Source: Turbatrix aceti
Lineage: Eukaryota; Nematoda; Chromadorea; Rhabditida; Panagrolaimidae
Length of the DNA stretch: 64,000 nt
Direction of reading: 5' to 3'
Assembly (NCBI GenBank): GCA_963969345.1
Contig: OZ017767.1
Coordinates: 8,522,739 to 8,586,738 of the forward strand
Part shown: positions 47,801 through 61,264 of the stretch, piece after piece
How positions within the stretch are numbered: position 1 is the stretch's first letter
How the letters are laid out: every line of letters starts with the position of its first letter
Notes under the pieces: generated by a model
Database searches by the model: none
Seen by the model: only the letters and a program-made list of their open reading frames with translations
What the model was told of the DNA's origin: nothing
Position numbers and translations under genes: made by a program

Positions 47801-48696
47801 TATTTCCATTTTTTTGTTTCAAATAACAAAAAAAAACATAAATTAAAGCAAAAATTTTTCAAAAAAAATTTCGCGTTGAGACATTCGAGTCTTCATTCAG
47901 CGGTCTCGAAGCGAAAAGGGGTCTCGAAGAGAAATCTCAGATTTTCGTTGCGGGAGTTTTTTGTTCTTTGGCCCAAAAAGTGAAATACTCCTGCAACGAA
48001 AATCTGAGATTTCGTTTCGAGACCGCTCAATGCTGCAATTTTTGAAGTTCACAAATTGTTCACTTTTTTGTTCATCAAACTTTTTACAAGAAAATGCATT
48101 CAAAGGTTCTAAAATTTTTTTTTTGCATTTTTTATAAAAATTTCATTGAAAAATTTATTTTTTTATAAAAAAATTCAGACGCTGCCAAAAAGTACCGTAA
48201 TTCATTTTTTTAGGCTTTGATTAATCATCTGCGAAATCGGAGCGCGGTAGACACCTACGGAGCGTCGATGAGCCCCGCCCTCGTCGGACAGATTTCGCAG
48301 ACCCTCCGCATCCTCTCCGGCGAAGATGGCACCCAACTCGGACTCCAGAAGCTCCACCAGCTTCGACGCAACACCCGTTATTTCCGCCAACGCGCGCAGC
48401 AACTCGGATTCATGGTCTACGGCCAGGACGACAGCCCGGTCGTTCCGATCATGACTTTCTTCATTTCCAAAGTCGTCGTCATCGGCCGCGAAACCCTCCG
48501 CCACGGCATCGGCATCATCTGTGTCGGCTACCCGGCCACGCCCCTCACCAAGGCCCGTGCTAGGGTCTGCCTGAGCTCGGATCACACGCGGGAAGATATC
48601 GACCGCGTTTTGGAGGTCCTGGATGAAATCGGAGACGCAGCAGGCATCAAGTACGGCAAGAATCCCTTCCCGCCGGGACACGTCGTCTCTTACTGA
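41871..48696 (+). CDS. sptl-2: Serine palmitoyltransferase subunit 2
   Basis: PLP-dependent catalytic subunit of serine palmitoyltransferase at the endoplasmic reticulum. It condenses serine with palmitoyl-CoA to 3-ketosphinganine, the first step of sphingolipid synthesis, as a heterodimer with subunit 1. Six exons (41871-42167, 42689-42843, 46457-46602, 46658-46876, 47346-47671, 48214-48696) give 541 residues; human SPTLC2 has 562. Visible: an N-terminal membrane segment ([10 protein letters not shown]), [41 protein letters not shown] and the PLP-lysine loop [13 protein letters not shown] with Lys368. ATG 41871 follows a GTTTCAG acceptor by about 30 bases. Intron 2 is 3.6 kb and houses the ADP/ATP translocase gene on the other strand. 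Introns 4 and 5 share homologous sequence. AATAAA lies at 48810. The symbol follows the C. elegans orthologue. Confidence 0.95.
42890..44000. repeat. Degenerate GGCCTAG/AGGACCTA repeats
   Basis: Runs of short units such as AGGACCTAAAAAGGGCCTAG occur at about 42895-43020 and 43745-44020, that is in the host intron and again inside the single intron of the translocase gene. The period is roughly 10-14 bases and imperfect. The same repeat on both sides of a coding exon shows it spreads in non-coding sequence here. Confidence 0.6.
43078..44377 (-). CDS. ant-1: ADP/ATP translocase, mitochondrial inner membrane
   Basis: Mitochondrial carrier exchanging matrix ATP for cytosolic ADP. Two exons (44033-44377, 43078-43671) with a 361-bp intron give 312 residues, about the family length of 300. 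Three tandem carrier repeats are visible: P-x-D-R-V-K in [13 protein letters not shown] (repeat 1), [11 protein letters not shown] (repeat 2) and [15 protein letters not shown] (repeat 3). The last contains RRRMMM, the signature unique to ADP/ATP carriers. The whole gene lies inside intron 2 of the serine palmitoyltransferase gene on the opposite strand. GC content is far above the surrounding intron, as for a highly expressed gene. The start at 44377 is the first ATG after a CCTTCAG acceptor-like site. The exact C. elegans orthologue (ant-1.1 or another) cannot be told. Confidence 0.95.
44378..46456. other. Rest of SPTLC2 intron 2
   Basis: 2.1 kb between the translocase start and SPTLC2 exon 3. 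It probably includes the translocase promoter. A GA-rich run (GAGAGAGAGAAGCAGAGAG) lies near 46008-46030. No further gene supported. Confidence 0.4.
47900..48026. mobile_element. 127-bp palindromic MITE in SPTLC2 intron 5
   Basis: Inverted ends GCGGTCTCGAAGCGAAA / TTTCGTTTCGAGACCGC with inner arms (AAATCTCAGATTTTCGTTGC) and a short loop, flanked by TCA on both sides (47897-47899, 48027-48029). The homologous intron 4 lacks it, so it inserted after the introns became similar. Confidence 0.75.
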
Positions 48697-49514
48697 ACAA
48701 AAGCGAAACTCATCCGGATAGACTTCTGAATTTGTATTTAAAAATGCGACAGAATTGTACGGGATGTCAAAAAATATATCATAAATTGTAGAACATGCCA
48801 ATCAAATTGAATAAATTGTACAAAAAAATTCGCTTCGAGAGACGACATTAAAATTTTTTCATTCGGTTTTTTGTTTCATAAAATTCAGAATACATTACAA
48901 AAATTTTAAAATAATTTCGAGAGCCAACATTCAATTTTTTTTCTTTCAGTTTTTCTTTGTTTTTAAAAATTCAGATTTTTTTACAAAAAAATAAAATGTT
49001 TTGCGCTGAAAAATTCCTAAATTTCACTTCGAGAGACAACATTCAAAATTTTTGCTTTCAGTTTTTTGACGATGAATTTTGCTTTCAGTTTTTTGTTTTC
49101 TAGAAATTTCAGAATTTATTACAAAATTTAAAAAAAATTCTTTTGCGCTGAAATATTTCTGATTTTTTAATTTAAAAAAAATATTTTCAAAATGAAAATT
49201 TTGGAAACTCATTTCAAAAATTTTCAAAAAAAAATGGCGTTATGATTTATTTTTTTTGTTGCATTTTTTACAAAAAAAAATATAAAAAAACTTCGCCGAT
49301 TATAACCCCTCCTAACCCAAAAGCCAAAAAATATCCAACACGTTGAACAACTTTATAACCAGGTTATTACAACGTGACACAATAAAAAGAGGAGATACAT
49401 AATGAAAAACACAAATGAGAAATCAAAGACATCAGTCCTGGTCGAAGAGAATAAAGGAAGATGGAGAAAAAGAAGAAGAAAAAACGATGTTTGAGGTCTT
49501 CTGTTTTTTTGGGG
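48697..49514. other. Intergenic between convergent genes
   Basis: AT-rich. A unit with TTCGAGAG(A/C)(G/C)AACATTCAA followed by TTTCAGTTTTTTG is loosely repeated about three times between 48825 and 49090. No gene. Confidence 0.4.
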
Positions 49515-52430
<2,916 letters not shown>

Positions 52431-53541
52431 TTTGTTATTCTTTCTCGACGTTGAAAGATGTTCTCTAAAGGCCTGCTTTTGATCTGACAAAGACGAAGAC
52501 GAGCGTACTGTATCAACGACTTCGACTTTAGGTGATTCGGTAGGTCCACTTGAATTGGCACGCCAGAAAACCTGCGAAGTAGATAAAATCCGATTAGAGA
52601 AATTTAGTTTCCCGAAGCTGGATAACAAATTTCGAACGAGCATAAAGGAAAAGGCACAGATGATCGCACGGAAGTGTGATCGCGGTGTGTGTGTGTGGAA
52701 GAGAGAACCACCGTGCTTGGCTTGTGACTATAATACGAAAAAAAAACTTTAGTCACATGCTGTACACGTGAATAGATTAGAGTACGCGCAGATTTCATGA
52801 AAGCAGTGAGAAAAGCAGACACACACACACTGATCATTAGATACAAAGGGAAAATGATAAAAGATAACAAAATTAGCCAAAAAAAGCAAGCTCATTATTG
52901 ATTAGTCAAAAAGTTGAGTCATGGAAAAAAAGTGGCCAAATGCGGCTAACCAGACGGTTGCCGCATTTGGTGGCACTGAGCTAGCCCATACGAAGGTTAG
53001 AAGCATTGATTTGAATGTCAAATTGGCAAAAAGTGAAAAAAAAATGAGAGAAGAAATGGAAACGCACCTAAACAACGCAGACACACGAGACAGAGTGAGC
53101 GAAAAAGAAAAGCTGCTCACCAGACAGAAAAACCGACCGATGAATGCAAAGAACAATGCAAAAAATGACAGTACTGTTCGACTTTTCGTGGCGAGTGTCA
53201 GCCGCGTGCGCATCTTCTAGAAGCTTTTCTTTAACTCGATCTGATGGGCTAGAAATTCTGTTTTTTCGTATTTTCTTATTTCTGAGGGCATGGGAATGGG
53301 ATATAGATGGATTTTAGACGTCAAAAGATTTCAAATGATACTGGATCAAAGCTTGGGGTAAGGATCAAGCTTCTAAACGACATTTTTTTTTATATCCGAA
53401 TTTTTTCGTTGTGAGAACCCTCGTTTTAGGGAAAAAGAACAATTGGGTGTTAGTTTGCTGTTTTATGATCTTTTTGGCCTAAATTTATGGTTTTGGGATC
53501 TAATTTATCATTTGTTGGCAACAATGAAGCAATGCGTTTAT
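52431..53541. other. Intergenic, 5' region of the helicase gene
   Basis: The first 213 bases are an in-frame extension of the helicase (see findings). A charged 99-codon frame at 52921-53220 on the + strand has no visible support and was rejected. Nothing else seen. Confidence 0.4.
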
Positions 53542-55284
53542 TCATTTGCCGTTTTTGGGCGGGGCATTGGATACGGGAGGTCGGATTGATGCCTGAGGGA
53601 TCTGCTGAGGGCCTGGCATAATCTCTAGTCGTGCTGTCATCGTTGGAAGTTCCTGGTGGGGTTGAGGCGTCGCCGGTGTCGGCGCAGATGTAGGTACCGG
53701 TGCAGGTGCCAGTGCAGGTGCCGGAGCCGATGCCGGTGCAGATGCACGAGGCGGTGTCGAAACCGGAACCGGAGGCTTGTAGCTCGCGTAGATGGCAGCA
53801 AAAGCCACGACCTCGGGACGAACCTGGTTCTTGCTGCGACGTTTGATGTAGTCAAACACGGCCTTGTAGATAAACAGGTACTGACCCTCGTTCTGCACAG
53901 AACACGCTCTGCAGGATCGAATTTCCTTTACTATGTCGATGACGTTCGTTTCCCTGGCAGCTGATAGACTTTTGAGCGTGTAAATTATCCCCAACATGGT
54001 TCCGGTCCTGCCGACGCCTGCGCTGCAGTGGATGAGACCAACGTTCCCGGGATCCTGTCGCACATTTCGGAGGAGGCGTATGATACCGTCGCCGTTCGGG
54101 GGGACACCAAAATCTAAAAAAAAAATATAGGAATTTTTTTATGAAATTTTGTCAAAAAGTAGATTTTGTTTACCATGAAAAGTTTTTACAGTAAAACTTA
54201 TCTGCATGATGCATGATCTGGCAGAGTTACGATCGCCTAAAATCGCATTTTTGCCATTTTTGACGATTTTTGGCATGTTGAAGCTAAAAAACTGCGGAAT
54301 TTTCAAAGCCAAGGTACATGAATCGACGTTGTTTTTGCTCCATCAAAAACGACGTCGATGAAGATGTACCCCGGTTTTGAAAATTCCGTAGTTTTTTTAG
54401 CTACAACGTGCGGAAAATCGTCAAAAATGGCAAAAAAGCGATTTAGCTGATCGTAACTCTGCCAGATTATGCCTCAGGCAGGTGAATTTGCGGTAAATTT
54501 TTTTGAAGGTAAATAAAATCTATTTACTTTTTGGAAAAATGTTCTAAATCCTCTCCTGACACATTTTTTTTGACGTGAGAAAAAAGAACACACCTGGCCA
54601 GTCGTGCCACTGATGGAAGTATATCACCCTAGTATCACCATCCGCCGTCACCTTTATTTCGAAGGTATCGTGGGCCTTCGTACTGCTGCGCCTGATCTTT
54701 GTGCACTCAATATTGAAGTTGTTCACTTCTCGAATTTCTCCGGCGTTTCGGGGAAAGTAGTCCGCGCACTTGTTTTTGCCGTTCTCGACCAGTTGGCATA
54801 GGATGACGACATTTCTCGGCTTTTCCTGCCAGATGAGACGCCACATGTCTCCGATCGTCTCCGGTAGCGGACCTTGACAACACATGTACCTCGGAGTCGT
54901 CTTGATCGACGGATGATCAATCCAGTTGGCATGGATGTAGTCGGTCTCAGGTGGCACCTGGTACTTGAGGACAACCCGGGTTTTGTCGTAGCACGGGATA
55001 TTGCCAAAGCGATTCTTGGCACTGTTGGCATCGCACGCGACCACAGTCGATTCCTTAGGGGTAAAGTTGGCGAGGGACGCGTACTCGGCCTTGATTCCTT
55101 CTAGTCCCTTAACCAGGGTCGATATGCAAAACTTATCGATGGCATCGTCGACGCTGGCATCCTCCTCGACGGTGGCACAGTCATCAACGGTGACCTCTTC
55201 GGTGGTTTTTCGGGCACGTTTGTTTCGGCGTTTTGTCTGCTTGAACGGACGCTTGCCAGAGTTCGGCTTCTTTTTCGACAACAT
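53542..55284 (-). CDS. Receptor-less protein tyrosine phosphatase, paralogue 1
   Basis: Classical cysteine-based tyrosine phosphatase of the short nematode type. Two exons (54594-55284, 53542-54113) give 420 residues. An N-terminal Lys/Arg-rich tract (FKQTKRRNKRARK) may be a nuclear signal. The domain shows KNRFGNIPCYDKTRV (substrate loop, with Phe where PTP1B has Tyr46), DYIHANW, the WPD loop WPDFGVP assembled across the exon junction (Asp231), and the catalytic loop HCSAGVGRTG with Cys260, so it looks active. A Pro/Ala-rich low-complexity tail of about 90 residues follows. The intron carries a 260-bp palindromic MITE. It is head to head with paralogue 2 at 58708, and a hydrolase gene lies between. 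Many such nematode phosphatases are expressed in the male germ line, but that is family knowledge only. Confidence 0.9.
54211..54472. mobile_element. Palindromic MITE in the PTP intron
   Basis: 262 bp with inverted ends GCAT(G/A)ATCTGGCAGAGTTACGATC and long imperfect arms around a CTCCATC loop region. No clear target duplication was read. The paralogous gene's intron at the same position is only about 53 bp and lacks it. Confidence 0.75.
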
Positions 55285-56918
55285 GCGTAGATGTTAGCAA
55301 TTGTCAAAAACGTCAGACAAATCGGTCACTGCCGGTCGCGCTGAATATAGTAGTACTGAACGCCAACAAGCTGCGCGTGGAAGCCGTATCCCACTGCCTA
55401 GCTTCGTTGATTTGGTCAGTTGGTTAGAGAGAAAGGACGGATTCAGGGATGGCATGCAAATTTTTAAAACTAAATACTTACACTAATTTTTGTGTGAATA
55501 CTTACAAATTTAATATTTAGCGTGCGAAAAAAGTGCGAATACATGAAAAAAATGTTTACTTGAAAAAAAATAAAACAGTGATTATTTATTTCGTTATCCG
55601 ATGTAAATATTTCGACGAGCGTTGCACGAACGTTCGCATTCGTTTGCGAACAGATTCGATTTTTCCTGTTCGTGTTTGTTCGCGAACAAATTTTTCTTAA
55701 ATTTTTTTGTTCGATGTTTGTTCGCGAACAAAAAAAAATCAGAGTTCGTATAATCCGAAAAGTTGTTATTCGACGCACAAATTTTTTTCCTCGAACTCGA
55801 CACATCAGTTTTCAATAATTTCAAATTTATCCACTTCTACGGACAAAAAAAATAGTTACACAAAATGTTTGGAAAAAATAAATATTTATAATCAAATAAC
55901 AACAACAAGTCGAAAACTAACAAAAATTATCACAATTTTTTTACTAACACCAAACAGTTTTACGTTGATCACAATGAATGCGGAAGACTGTAGAAATTTC
56001 CAGTTTTTGCCCGTCACGGCCGTGATCACGGTAATGAATTCACTCTTACAGTTTTTGACCCATCCAAATAATTCCGTTTCCACATAAACATTTACTAAAT
56101 ATTAGCTGAGCTGAGTAATATTTAAATGTGGGGGACAACAGTGACTCCGATAAAGTTGCACTAACTAAAACAAGCCCCACAGTGTAAGCACAAGCCCCAC
56201 AGTGATGATAATGCAGTTACTTTCGTTTCGACAAAAAACTGCGTATTCTGTCAATCATCGGGCAGGTAAAACTTTGAAAAAAAAAATAATAATAAAAAAT
56301 TCATTGAAGACATTTTTAAAGGTAAACTTAAAAGCACATAATTTCTGTACCATCCAACTTGTTAGACAGTGACACGAGGGCGTTGTCAGACAGTTTATTG
56401 ATCTTTGTATTGCGAGGGAAAATACGCACGCGTAGCGACACCATGCCAGTTTTACAGCAATAAACATTTTGAACAATCAAAACTTGAAATTTGACTACTC
56501 CAGTTATTTTTTGTTTTGCAAAAAAAAATCGTTTGTCTTTGCAGTATTCCTAATTAATCACAGTTTTTTATTCGCCTTTGTAATCGATTGTAACCGATTG
56601 GTATCAGTTTTTTTGTTGTACGCAAAAAATTCAGTCAGTTAAATTTAACGATTTTATGAAAAAAATTGAGTTTTAGGTCGGGTTTTTCAGGTTGCCCGAC
56701 CCGAAGCAGAAAATTCCGGGGTTTTTTTTGGGTTACTCGAATTTTTCGGGTTCGGGTTCGGGTCCAGGTCGGATTACCCGAAAAATTTCCGAACCCGACA
56801 ATAATGGCCTGAAACGCAGTTTTTTAATACTATTTTTAAAATCTATTTTTTTGTTGATTCCCAATGATATCCAGTTTTCATTCAAAAAATATTAATTTAC
56901 TGTGCAACATTCATGTTC
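55285..56918. other. Intergenic, repeat fragments
   Basis: No gene supported. A GTTCGCGAACAAA palindromic motif is repeated with variants at about 55615-55735. CAAGCCCCACAGTG occurs twice at about 56170-56203. GGGTTCGGGTTCGGG-type sequence lies at about 56690-56800, probably a MITE remnant. The first part is the likely 5' flank of PTP paralogue 1. Confidence 0.4.
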
Positions 56919-58130
56919 TCATGAAAGTGGAGGAACGTAGTCAACCCGGTATAACATGTCGGCTGGAGCAAAATAGCCTTCGTAGACGATAGTTTCCGGC
57001 GTTGTATCGTAATGATAGTGTCCTCCGGCAGATCCGTCGAGGCTGAAACAGTGTGTATGTTCGAGGCGCAGCGCCAGACTGTGATCATCTTTGGAGTGAA
57101 TTACGCTGGCACAGGTGATTGGGGATTCGGGCGTGGCTTCGATGTTAAAAAATCGAAGCCAATTTTTGGTAAAAGATTCGCGGGAGGGGAATTTGAGATC
57201 TGGGAGGAAGTCTGGCATTACGTGGACCTGAAACGAAAGACTTTGTTGAAACAGTTAAAAATAATTCATGAATTCATGAAAATTGTAACTCACCTTTATG
57301 GACCCTCTCTTGACGCTGAAAACACCTCCAAGGCTAATTTGAGGGTCAAAATTAATTTTAAAAAACTGCCGAATAGCTTCCGTAAAATTCAAATCACCAG
57401 TCCTGGTCGAAGCTTTGATTTTCCAGACTTTAGAGGACTCTTTTGCGTCAGAAATGGCCAAGTTGCCCATCAATCCAAATTTTGGGTCCCCGCATGTCAG
57501 ATGAAAATTTTTATAGTTATCAGTTAATTTTGAAATGTGGTTTTTTACCTGCAATGAACAACCGAACAATGAAAAGGACCAGTTTTTTTTTTTTATTTCG
57601 TAAAACCGTAAAACTGACCACATCCCGGCCATCGACGTCGAACAACGCGTCGTAGACAGCCTCACAATTTACACCGACTGCGGTCCTCGATCCAGCGCCT
57701 GCTCCGATCACAAATTTTCCATTTTTGCAAAATCTCTGAGAGTCGCAGTTTAAACAAATTTTCTGCAAAAATGATTTTGCGGGTGGCGTTTTCACAGTTA
57801 CAAAAAAATTTCAAACCTTCAGGTCATATTCCCGGTCGGCTTTTACGACGGGATATAGGTTGGACTGTCCACCGACGTCAATGACCCGCAAGTTTTTTCC
57901 AAAAGTAGACCCGACAAGTCCAAATTCCGTGCTTATATCTGCAAAAGAACAGAAATCAATTCAATTGAATCAGGATGGAAAATCTGGTTTTATTATGTGT
58001 GCGTACTTCCTGGTTCAACAACTTCAACTTGGACGTTCTGAAAATTTTTTGCAAGAAATTCTTGGAGTTTTGGAGCTGTAGATTCCAAGTTTGGAAGAAA
58101 GAGAGGAAATTGGTGTGTTACGGCGTTCAT
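56919..58130 (-). CDS. C11orf54/PTD012-type ester hydrolase
   Basis: Homologue of human C11orf54, a zinc-containing protein with ester hydrolase activity found in nucleus and cytosol. Five exons (58007-58130, 57817-57938, 57619-57762, 57294-57548, 56919-57227) give 317 residues; the human protein has 315. Matching segments are VGGQSNLYPVV, FVIGAGAG, RTGDLNF and, near the C-terminus, LRLEHTH and GGHYHYDTTPETIVYEGYF with the three histidine zinc ligands, ending in YRVDYVPP. The ATG at 58130 matches the human start best; an in-frame ATG 24 bases upstream is an alternative. The gene lies between two head-to-head phosphatase genes, with its 5' end about 0.6 kb from paralogue 2. No missing key residue is seen. 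Confidence 0.9.
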
Positions 58131-58707
58131 TTTGGAAGAAACAGTGAACATGTGAAAGAAGACACTTTTGTTGATCAGGTGAATTGAATTTGCTGCTGGT
58201 GCGTGCACGCTGCGAGCTTTGTTGACAGGTGGGGTGATCTCGGTGATCTTTGTAAGCACAAGCGAACATTTTTTTTTGTTTATACGGGAACAAATATTTA
58301 TAAATGATTCTTTTTGGCATTTTGTTCATTTTTCTGAGTGCATTCAAAATTTTGGATTTTTTGTGACACTACTTCGAATATGGAAACCAGAAAATTGCTC
58401 ATTTCTACAGTTACCAAAAAAAACCACAGTTACCGATTTTCAGAATTACGGCATAAATATTCAAATTCTATGTAAATATACCACAAAAGTTCATGTCATA
58501 CCCAGTTTCGTTCCCATATCCAAAAATTTGCATTTTTCATCGCCGTTAATTCGCATATATCGATCAACACGGTCGATGACAGTCGAGTCGACATATCCAG
58601 GTAGTTGAAATCGGCTACTACGAACACGTTGTTTGACGTGCAGTACTATTTACCATCGTCTCTGCGTGGCTTTGACCGCCGACCGCCTTCTTGAGCACTG
58701 ATTCTTC
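58131..58707. other. Divergent promoter region between hydrolase and PTP paralogue 2
   Basis: 577 bp between two divergent start codons. AT-rich; no TATA or binding site that I can name with confidence. Confidence 0.4.
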
Positions 58708-60068
58708 ATGTCGACAACAACAAAAAAGAAAGCGGTTGTCAAGCCAAAAGGTGGGACAAAACGACGCCACAAACTTCGCAAAACAACCGAAGAAACAATC
58801 GAAGAAAATGCAACCTGCGAAGAAGACCTCGTCGTCGAGAGTGCCATTGATAAATTTCTCAAATCGAGTCTGACAAAGGGACTGGATGGCATCAAGGCCG
58901 AGTACACGCAGCTGACAAATCTCGTCCCGTCTGATACTGCGGCAACTGCGTGGTCTGCCAACAAGGCGAAGAACCGGTTCAACAATATTCCATGCTACGA
59001 CAAAACCCGGGTCGTACTCAAGTACCAGGTGCCACCTGAATCGGACTACATCCATGCCAACTGGGTGAATCATCCGACGATCAAGACGACTCCCAAGTAC
59101 ATGTGTTGTCAGGCTCCGTTACCGGAGACTGTCGGAGACATGTGGCGTCTCATCTGGCAGGAAAAGCCGAGAAATGTCATCATCCTCTGCCAAATGGTTG
59201 AGAACGGCAAAAACAAGTGCGCAGACTACTTTCCTCGAAACGCCGGAGAAACCCGAACCGTCAACAACTTCACCATCGAATGCACCAAAGTCAAGCAGGG
59301 AGGGACGAAATTTACCTTTGAAACGTACGACATAAAGGTGACCGCGGATAATGAAGTGCATACGGCATTTTTTCATCAGTGGTTGGGGTGGCCAGGTGAG
59401 GACTTTTTTCCCCTGCAAAAATAAATGTACAGTATGATTGTTTGCCAGATTTCGGTGTCCCAGCATCCGGAAACTGCCTCATACGCCTCCTTCGCAACGT
59501 TCGTTCCGATGCAGGCAACATCGGCCTGATTCATTGCAGTGCAGGTGTCGGACGGACAGGTACCATCATGGGCATCATCTACACGCTCAAATCGATTCTC
59601 CTCGGACTCGATACCAACGTTTACGACATAGTAAAGGAAATTCGATCCTGCAGAGCGTGTTCTGTGCAGAACGAGGCACAGTACCTGTTTATCTACAAAA
59701 CCGTGTTTGACTACATCAAGATTCGCTGCAAGAAACAGGTTCGTCCGGAGGTCGTGGCTTTTGCGGCAATCTACGCGAGCTACAAGCCTCCGACTCCGGC
59801 TCCGACTTCGACTCCGACTCCGACTCCGACTCCTGCACCGACTCCGGCTCCGGCTGCTGCTCCGGCTGCTGCTTCGACCCCGGCTCCGACCCCGGCTCCT
59901 GCTTCGGCTCCGGGATCTGCTCCGACACCTGCTCCGACACCTACACCGGTGATTTCTGCTTTTACTCCTCAAACTGCTGCCCCACTGCCACCTCCTGTAA
60001 CTGCCCCGTCCGAAGCACCGCCACAACAACATGCAGACCCTGTAACTACCCCACAACAGAATCAATAA
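58708..60068 (+). CDS. Protein tyrosine phosphatase, paralogue 2
   Basis: Close paralogue of the gene at 53542-55284, on the opposite strand. Two exons (58708-59395, 59449-60068) with the intron at the identical position in the WPD loop give 435 residues. Lys/Arg-rich N-terminus, KNRFNNIPCYDKTRV substrate loop (again Phe for Tyr), DYIHANW, ENGKNKCADYFPR, WPDFGVP (Asp230) and HCSAGVGRTG (Cys259) are all present, so catalysis is expected. The C-terminal 115 residues are an expanded Pro/Thr/Ala/Ser low-complexity tail encoded by CCGACT/CCGGCT hexamer runs (about 59790-59950), longer and purer than in paralogue 1. The ATG at 58708 is the first in frame and agrees with paralogue 1. The intron is 53 bp. 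Confidence 0.9.
59790..59950 (+). repeat. Coding hexamer repeat (CCGACT/CCGGCT)n
   Basis: Imperfect tandem copies of CCGACTCCGACT and CCGGCTCCGAC code the Pro-Thr/Pro-Ala tail of PTP paralogue 2. Such runs change length easily, so this tail is expected to vary between individuals. Confidence 0.8.
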
Positions 60069-60212
60069 CTTGTTTTATGTACGTATGTCAATCAAAAATT
60101 ATACAACTGGAAAATTAAAAATGAAATAATACTATAGTAATATCAGAATTGTTGATTTTGAAATGCAAAAAAAAATTGAGATCTTGTTTTGTATTAAAAA
60201 AAGGAGGCGTGG

Positions 60213-61264
60213 CTAAGCAGCCGTCACCTGACCCATACCCCGTACCCCAATAGAAGGCCGGATACCCGCTTTGACAAACTGGTCCTCAAACTTGGCGTAG
60301 ACAATATCACGGAACATTTCGTAGCAATGACCGGACCAATTGTTGACCTTGGCACGGAGGTTGCCGCTGATGCAGACCTGGTTAAAAACACGCGTCACGA
60401 AAGCACTACACTTCTGGCAGCTCCCATCGAAGCAGTGGAACGCGCATTTGTACCGCAGACAGTAGTTGATCTTGGTGATGTCCCCATTCGACGATTCCAC
60501 ACAGTCAGCAGCGCAGTTTACGACCAGGGAACACTCGCTTCCGGTGTCGCGTCGGTTGCCGGAGAGAACGTCGATGAGCTGTTCTTTGGACGTCTGGCAG
60601 AGAGGGCATCGGTTGCACTCTTCCAGGCAACCGGCGGTGAAGATGCAACCGTAATCGATGCCCTGAAATGAATTTTTGTAATTTGTTGAAAAATGGGTAA
60701 TAAAATTTTATAATGAAATAAATGTAAAATATACTGTAAAAAATTTCTTCCAGTGTAAAAAAATTAATTTTTTTTGAGTCTGTTTTTTTTTGATTTATAT
60801 TTATTTTTAAAATTTTATTTTGTCATAAAAAATTATAGAAAACGCCACACGAGTTTTCTTTTTTCTTTTTAATTTGTGTATAAAATACACTACAGCAAAT
60901 CCTCCAGTTTTTTTTTAACTCAACTTAAAAAATTGTACGAAAGTTCTGAGTCAGTTTTTGTTTAAATTTATGTCAAAAAGTCTATCGCCTTTGAAAAATG
61001 CATCAGTTTTTTTTTTCAAATTCAATAGTAATCTTTATCCCGCACGGAACAAACCTTGTCGAGGTCATCGTAAAGCTGAGCGGTGATATTCGACCCCTCA
61101 AATGCCTTCGCCAGGAACGGCAACTGAACGCACTTCTTTTTGATGGCGCACGTCAGCAGATCTTTGCATTTGGCGTGAATCGAAGAAGGCGATTCGCTGT
61201 ATGATCCAGTGATCATGGATGCGAAGATCAGGATTGCAGCGGCGATGCGAATTTGAGCGGTCAT
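60213..61264 (-). CDS. Secreted protein with 18 cysteines
   Basis: Two exons (61055-61264, 60213-60662) separated by a 392-bp intron (AAG/GTTTGT donor, ATTTCAG acceptor) give 219 residues. The first 20-25 residues form a signal peptide (MTAQIRIAAAILIFASMITG). The mature part has 18 cysteines in the order CKDLLTC..KKC, YGC, AGCLEECNRCPLC, ECSLVVNCAADC, NYCLRYKCAFHCFDGSCQKC, QVC and GHC, suggesting nine disulfides, and one NIT sequon. I do not recognise the family; the spacing is not that of EGF, Kunitz or ShK modules. The first exon's own frame reads past the donor to a stop at 61022, so the spliced model rests on the donor, acceptor and matching phase. It converges on PTP paralogue 2, with stops about 145 bp apart. 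Confidence 0.72.

Noticed and set aside
52921..53220. 99-codon charged frame with a true ATG
   Set aside because: Lys/Asn/Glu-rich, with no splice context, homologue or domain; chance cannot be excluded.
59376..60065. Arg/Ser-rich 229-codon frame opposite PTP paralogue 2
   Set aside because: Antisense reading of the CCGACT/CCGGCT coding repeat.
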